From assembly GCA_002722385.1 (NCBI GenBank), contig PBLR01000005.1, forward strand, positions 1 to 13,502: a stretch of DNA of 13,502 nucleotides, read 5' to 3'. This document shows, piece after piece, positions 10,765 through 13,502 of this stretch. The translations under genes and the position numbers were made by a program. The notes beneath the pieces are model-generated. The model was not told where the DNA came from. It ran no database searches and saw only the letters and a program-made list of their open reading frames with translations. The number at the start of each line of letters is the position of its first letter. Positions within the stretch are counted from its first letter, which is position 1. Source of the DNA: SAR116 cluster bacterium. Its GTDB lineage: Bacteria > Pseudomonadota > Alphaproteobacteria > Puniceispirillales > Puniceispirillaceae.

Positions 10765-10793
10765 GTTATATCGCCGGTTAAGGATTCCAGCAA
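10765..10793 (-). promoter_or_regulatory. Candidate promoter of gpmI
   Basis: On the - strand, TTGCTG (10793-10788, only the TTG core matching) is followed by a 17-nt spacer and TATAAC (10770-10765, 5 of 6 to the -10 consensus). It sits between the rlmH terminator candidate and the gpmI ribosome binding site and would give a leader of about 33 nt. Spacing and context are good; the -35 box is weak. Confidence 0.42.
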
Positions 10794-10801
10794 GATATCA
10801 C

Positions 10802-10822
10802 AAAAATCAGGGTGTGCCCCTG
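10802..10822 (-). terminator. Intrinsic terminator candidate after rlmH
   Basis: On the - strand, two bases after the rlmH stop codon, CAGGG pairs with CCCTG (10818-10822 with 10808-10812) around a 5-nt loop. The stem is followed by A and then TTTTT (10806-10802). It is short but has the right shape and place to end the proA-nadD-rsfS-rlmH transcript. Confidence 0.5.
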
Positions 10823-10824
10823 GG

Positions 10825-11292
10825 TCAGGCCCGGTGATAGGGATGCCGGGCCAGAATCATCTCTGCTCTGTAGAGCTGTTCAGCCAGCATCGCGCGGCAG
10901 AGCATATGCGGCCAGGTCACCCGGCCGAAAGAGATCAGCTTATCACAAGCATCCAGCAAATTCTGGTGATGTCCGTCTGCCCCGCCAACAGCGAAAAAAC
11001 AGTGCGAGATGCCATCTGCCCGCCAGGTTCCGATGATGTCTGAAAGGTCTTCTGAGCGGATATTCACGCCGTTCGGATCAAGGCCGATCAGCTTCTTTGC
11101 TGAGCCCTGAGCCTGCTGAACATAATTCAGCATCTTGCGGCTTTCCTCTTCTGTTCTGGCTGGGCCCGGGGGCAGGCGGGAGTCAAATTCCTGTAATTTG
11201 GCGGGAAAAGGGCATCGCTTCAGCCAGTCTGCCCAGAGCTCAGCCTCAGGGCTTTTGCGGGCTTTGCCGATCGTCAATATCGTCAGCTTCAT
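10825..11292 (-). CDS. rlmH: 23S rRNA pseudouridine-1915 N3-methyltransferase
   Basis: RlmH is a small SPOUT-class (knotted) SAM-dependent enzyme that methylates pseudouridine 1915 in helix 69 of 23S rRNA in assembled ribosomes. The 155-residue product matches the family throughout. It begins MKLTILTIGKARKSPEAELW, has LIGLDPNG at about 68-75 and the SAM-binding FAVGGADG at 100-107, and closes with TWPHMLCRAMLAEQLYRA and PYHRA. The C-terminal tyrosine-histidine needed for catalysis in the family is present. It starts at ATG 11292, 21 nt after the rsfS stop. The Shine-Dalgarno sequence is weak (TCTGGT), so coupling to rsfS translation is plausible. Together with rsfS it forms a ribosome-function pair that is widely conserved. 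Confidence 0.96.
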   Translation of the reverse strand: MKLTILTIGKARKSPEAELWADWLKRCPFPAKLQEFDSRLPPGPARTEEESRKMLNYVQQAQGSAKKLIGLDPNGVNIRSEDLSDIIGTWRADGISHCFFAVGGADGHHQNLLDACDKLISFGRVTWPHMLCRAMLAEQLYRAEMILARHPYHRA

Positions 11293-11313
11293 ATGACCAG
11301 ATGCCGGTATCGG

Positions 11314-11679
11314 CTAATCAGCATGTACGTGAACAATTTCATCAGTTGGTGCTGCGCTGTCCCACATCCGCTCTAGGGCATAGAATTCGCGCACTTCAGG
11401 GCGGAACAGATGCACGATCACCTCAGCGGTATCCAGTAAGACCCAGTCGGCCTGAGAAAGGCCTTCTTTGCCCAGAATAGACACGCCAGATTTTTTCAAG
11501 CGAACTTCGATATGTTCTGCCAGGGCCGCGACCTGACGCGACGATCCCCCAGAGGCAATGACCATGAAGTCAGCCATCGAAGATTTACCGCTCAGGGGAA
11601 TGGAGACAATATCGATCCCTTTATTATCGTCAAGCGATTGCACCACTAGATCTTTGACCTGTTCAGGGGTTAGGTGCAC
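11314..11679 (-). CDS. rsfS: Ribosomal silencing factor RsfS
   Basis: RsfS (Iojap/DUF143 family) binds protein L14 on the 50S subunit and blocks joining to 30S when nutrients are short. From GTG 11679 the product is 121 residues. It shows the family blocks GKSSMADFMVIASGGSSRQV at about 31-50, then GLSQADWVLLDTAEVIVHLF and REFYALERMW at about 73-106. The start is uncertain. The GTG gives a typical family N-terminus but has no good ribosome binding site. The strong GAGGAG at 11710-11705 lies 7 nt before an in-frame ATT (11697-11695), which would add six residues (MTKDVF). An in-frame TAA (11703-11701) excludes anything longer. The gene lies 97 nt downstream of nadD, with an inverted repeat in that gap. 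Confidence 0.93.
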   Translation of the reverse strand: MHLTPEQVKDLVVQSLDDNKGIDIVSIPLSGKSSMADFMVIASGGSSRQVAALAEHIEVRLKKSGVSILGKEGLSQADWVLLDTAEVIVHLFRPEVREFYALERMWDSAAPTDEIVHVHAD

Positions 11680-11694
11680 AAAGACGTCTTTGGT

Positions 11695-11710
11695 AATGGT
11701 TTATCTCCTC
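11695..11710 (-). promoter_or_regulatory. Strong ribosome binding site of rsfS, placed for an ATT codon
   Basis: Reading on the - strand, GAGGAG (11710-11705) is followed by 7 nt and ATT (11697-11695) in frame with rsfS. The nearest conventional in-frame start, GTG 11679, is 25 nt from this site, too far for normal initiation. Either RsfS starts at a rare ATT codon or initiation at GTG is inefficient or depends on RNA folding. Confidence 0.45.
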
Positions 11711-11713
11711 ATT

Positions 11714-11736
11714 TAAGTCTACCGATCACCGACTTA
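11714..11736 (-). repeat. Inverted repeat in the rsfS leader
   Basis: TAAGTC (11714-11719) and GACTTA (11731-11736) are perfect 6-bp inverted arms around an 11-nt centre. They end a few bases before the rsfS Shine-Dalgarno sequence on the - strand. This could be an RNA hairpin near the ribosome binding site, an operator dyad, or chance. There is no T-run after it, so it is not an intrinsic terminator. Confidence 0.4.
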
Positions 11737-11776
11737 CACCTTCAGGGTATCGTTTTTTCGCGTCTGGGGCAAGATA

Positions 11777-12388
11777 TCATGCATCTGTACGCCGGAGCGC
11801 GGTTGATGAGGCAGGATTACGGGCACCATGCACAAAGGCCCACCCGCGTGACTGACGGGCCAGACGGCAGACTGTACGCCGCCGCTGCCGCCCCAGCAGG
11901 GCTGCCCCGCGGGACGCCAGGCTCTGATAGCTATAAGCTGGCCGGTTGATGACCAGAACCGGAACCTGTCTTGCCAGACCAAAAGCGTGATGCCAGTCAG
12001 GAAACTGAATCAGATTATCTGCACCCATAATCCAGACCAGCTCTGCCCGGGGGCAATGGCGGGCCAGTTTTGTCAGGCTGTCGGCTGTGAATTTCAACCC
12101 GTGCCGTTGTTCGAAATCAAGAATTTTTATCCAGCGATGAGGCTTGGCCACAGCCTGCGCACTGGCAATTCGGCGTGAAAAAGAGGCCATCTCATCAGAA
12201 GGTTTCAGCGGGTTTTGCGGGCTGACCAGCCACCACACCTCATCCAGTCTGGCGGCGCGCCGGGCATGAACAGCACTTTGCAGATGCCCGTTATGAGCCG
12301 GGTTGAATGAGCCGCCCATAATGCCTATTCGCCGCCGGTAGCTGTAATGAGGGCAGGCGGCTGATAACGGCGGCCGGTTGTCAGGCAC
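11777..12388 (-). CDS. nadD: Nicotinate-nucleotide adenylyltransferase
   Basis: NadD transfers AMP from ATP to nicotinate mononucleotide, giving deamido-NAD in NAD synthesis. From GTG 12388 the product is 203 residues. It has GIMGGSFNPAHNGH (nucleotidyltransferase HxGH motif, about 22-35), WLVSPQNPLK, the substrate-site segment WIMGADNLIQFPDW, and the ATP-binding SSTALR at about 194-199 close to the C-terminus. I prefer GTG 12388 because AGGG (12399-12396) lies 7 nt upstream. An in-frame ATG at 12415 gives 212 residues but has no Shine-Dalgarno sequence. Either start overlaps the end of proA (8 or 35 nt), which suggests coupled translation. About 20 residues precede the conserved core in either case. 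Confidence 0.94.
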   Translation of the reverse strand: MPDNRPPLSAACPHYSYRRRIGIMGGSFNPAHNGHLQSAVHARRAARLDEVWWLVSPQNPLKPSDEMASFSRRIASAQAVAKPHRWIKILDFEQRHGLKFTADSLTKLARHCPRAELVWIMGADNLIQFPDWHHAFGLARQVPVLVINRPAYSYQSLASRGAALLGRQRRRTVCRLARQSRGWAFVHGARNPASSTALRRTDA

Positions 12389-13502
12389 GTGTCTGCCCTG
12401 CGCCGCGAACAGCATATTTAAAGCTGGTTAACTGCGCCGCCCCGACTGGCCCTCTGGCATGCAGGCGGCCGGTGGCAATGCCGATTTCCGCGCCCATACC
12501 AAATTCACCGCCATCAGCAAACTGGGTAGAGGCATTGACCATCACGATCGCGCTGTCCACTTCATTTAAGAACCGTTCTGCTTCAGTTTCATCTTCTGTA
12601 AGGATGCTTTCTGTATGGCCGGACCCATAGCTGCGGATATGTTCAATAGCATCGCTCAGCCCAGCAACAGGTTTCACCGCAATCACCGGGGCCAGAAATT
12701 CACATCCCCAGTCAGCCTCTGTTGCCGGAACAACACGGTCATCACAAGCCGCAATCGCTTCTGTTCCGCGTACCTCGCAACCGCCATCAATCAAGCGGCT
12801 GATGATGGTGGTCATTTCAGCCATCGTCATTTCGCTGTCCATCAGCAGGGTTTCGGCAGCCCCGCAGATTCCTACCCGTCTCATTTTTGCATTAAAACAG
12901 ATCTCAGCGGCTTTGGTCATATCGGCCTTGGCTGATACATAGATATGGCAGATGCCTTCCAGATGGGCAAAGACAGGGACACGGGCTTCGTCCTGAACAA
13001 GGCTCACCAGCCCTTTACCGCCGCGCGGAATAATCACATCAATCTGACCGGACGCGGCCAGCATCGCCCCGACCAGAGCCCGGTCAGGTGACGGGACGGT
13101 CTGAACCGCATCTTCTGGCAGCCCTGCGGCGGCCAGCCCGTCACGCATCAGACGGCACAACAGCTGGCTGGTTTCATGCGAATCACTGCCCCCGCGCAGG
13201 ATCACAGCGTTCCCTGATTTGATACATAAGCCAGCAGCATCGACAGTCACATTCGGGCGTGATTCGTAAATCACCCCAATCACGCCCAGCGCGGTTGATA
13301 TGCGGGTGATATCCAAACCGTTCGGACGGGTCCATCTGGCCAGCTCCACCCCCAGCGGATCAGCAAGCCGGGCGATATCTTCAAGCCCGGCCGCCATCGC
13401 TTCAATCCGGTCTTCGGTCATGGTCAGCCGGTCAATAAAGGCGTCTGTCAGCCCCGCCCGTCTGCCGCGATCCACATCTGTCTGATTGGCAGCCTCAATC
13501 TG
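12381..13502 (-). CDS. proA: Gamma-glutamyl phosphate reductase, 5' partial
   Basis: ProA reduces L-glutamyl-5-phosphate to glutamate semialdehyde with NADPH, the second step of proline synthesis. The frame is open through the right edge, where the upstream codons read QIEAANQTD before the GTG at 13475. That matches the family's N-terminal AAN segment, so the gene continues outside the window and the GTG is internal. About 373 residues are visible of a usual 415-420. From that GTG: VIYESRPNVTVDAAGLCIKS at about 69-88, NAVILRGGSDS, and the catalytic cysteine C204 in RRVGICGAAETLL. Conserved blocks SGHTESI and NASTQFADGGEFGMGAEIGI follow, then LHARGPVG. The gene heads the - strand cluster with nadD; proB often lies just upstream in relatives. 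Confidence 0.97.
   Translation of the reverse strand, partial: QIEAANQTDVDRGRRAGLTDAFIDRLTMTEDRIEAMAAGLEDIARLADPLGVELARWTRPNGLDITRISTALGVIGVIYESRPNVTVDAAGLCIKSGNAVILRGGSDSHETSQLLCRLMRDGLAAAGLPEDAVQTVPSPDRALVGAMLAASGQIDVIIPRGGKGLVSLVQDEARVPVFAHLEGICHIYVSAKADMTKAAEICFNAKMRRVGICGAAETLLMDSEMTMAEMTTIISRLIDGGCEVRGTEAIAACDDRVVPATEADWGCEFLAPVIAVKPVAGLSDAIEHIRSYGSGHTESILTEDETEAERFLNEVDSAIVMVNASTQFADGGEFGMGAEIGIATGRLHARGPVGAAQLTSFKYAVRGAGQTRA

Noticed and set aside
10725..10793. TTG start that would lengthen GpmI by 23 residues
   Set aside because: The extension is not family-like, ATG 10724 has a proper ribosome binding site, and the TTG falls in the predicted promoter -35 box.
11097..11480. 127-codon + strand open frame across rlmH and rsfS
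   Set aside because: It spans two well-supported - strand genes and their junction; a shadow of their codon usage.

Overview
This window is core housekeeping sequence from an alphaproteobacterium of moderate GC (about 50-55% by eye). The evidence is gene order. priA is followed directly by the F1 ATP synthase genes atpH-A-G-D-C with no F0 genes, and proA-nadD-rsfS-rlmH-gpmI-ctpA-rppH runs on the opposite strand. Both arrangements are typical of Alphaproteobacteria. A marine SAR116-like lineage would fit, but that is a guess and was not tested.

Layout. On the + strand, positions 2-2014 hold the 3' part of priA (replication restart helicase), cut by the left edge. A 270-nt non-coding gap at 2015-2284 holds a GC-rich terminator-like palindrome and presumably the atp promoter. 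The F1 operon then runs from 2285 to 7182: atpH (delta), atpA (alpha), atpG (gamma), atpD (beta), atpC (epsilon). A 47-nt gap separates atpC from the convergent - strand block. In transcription order that block is proA (cut by the right edge), nadD, rsfS, rlmH, gpmI, ctpA, rppH.

How they work together. The atp genes encode the catalytic sector of ATP synthase; the membrane F0 genes must lie elsewhere. On the - strand, proA (proline synthesis), nadD (NAD synthesis), rsfS (ribosome silencing) and rlmH (23S rRNA methylation) form one closely spaced cluster. It ends at a hairpin plus T-run just after rlmH. gpmI (glycolysis) appears to have its own promoter and a weaker terminator. A well-formed sigma70-like promoter then drives the ctpA (periplasmic protease) and rppH (mRNA 5' pyrophosphohydrolase) pair.

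I found no mobile element, CRISPR array, RNA gene, toxin-antitoxin pair or defence gene, and no convincing new system. The points most worth a second look are small: an uncertain start (possibly ATT) and structured leader for rsfS, a short epsilon subunit, an insertion in PriA, and a compacted gpmI-ctpA-rppH segment that lacks envC and the divergent polysaccharide deacetylase gene often found there.
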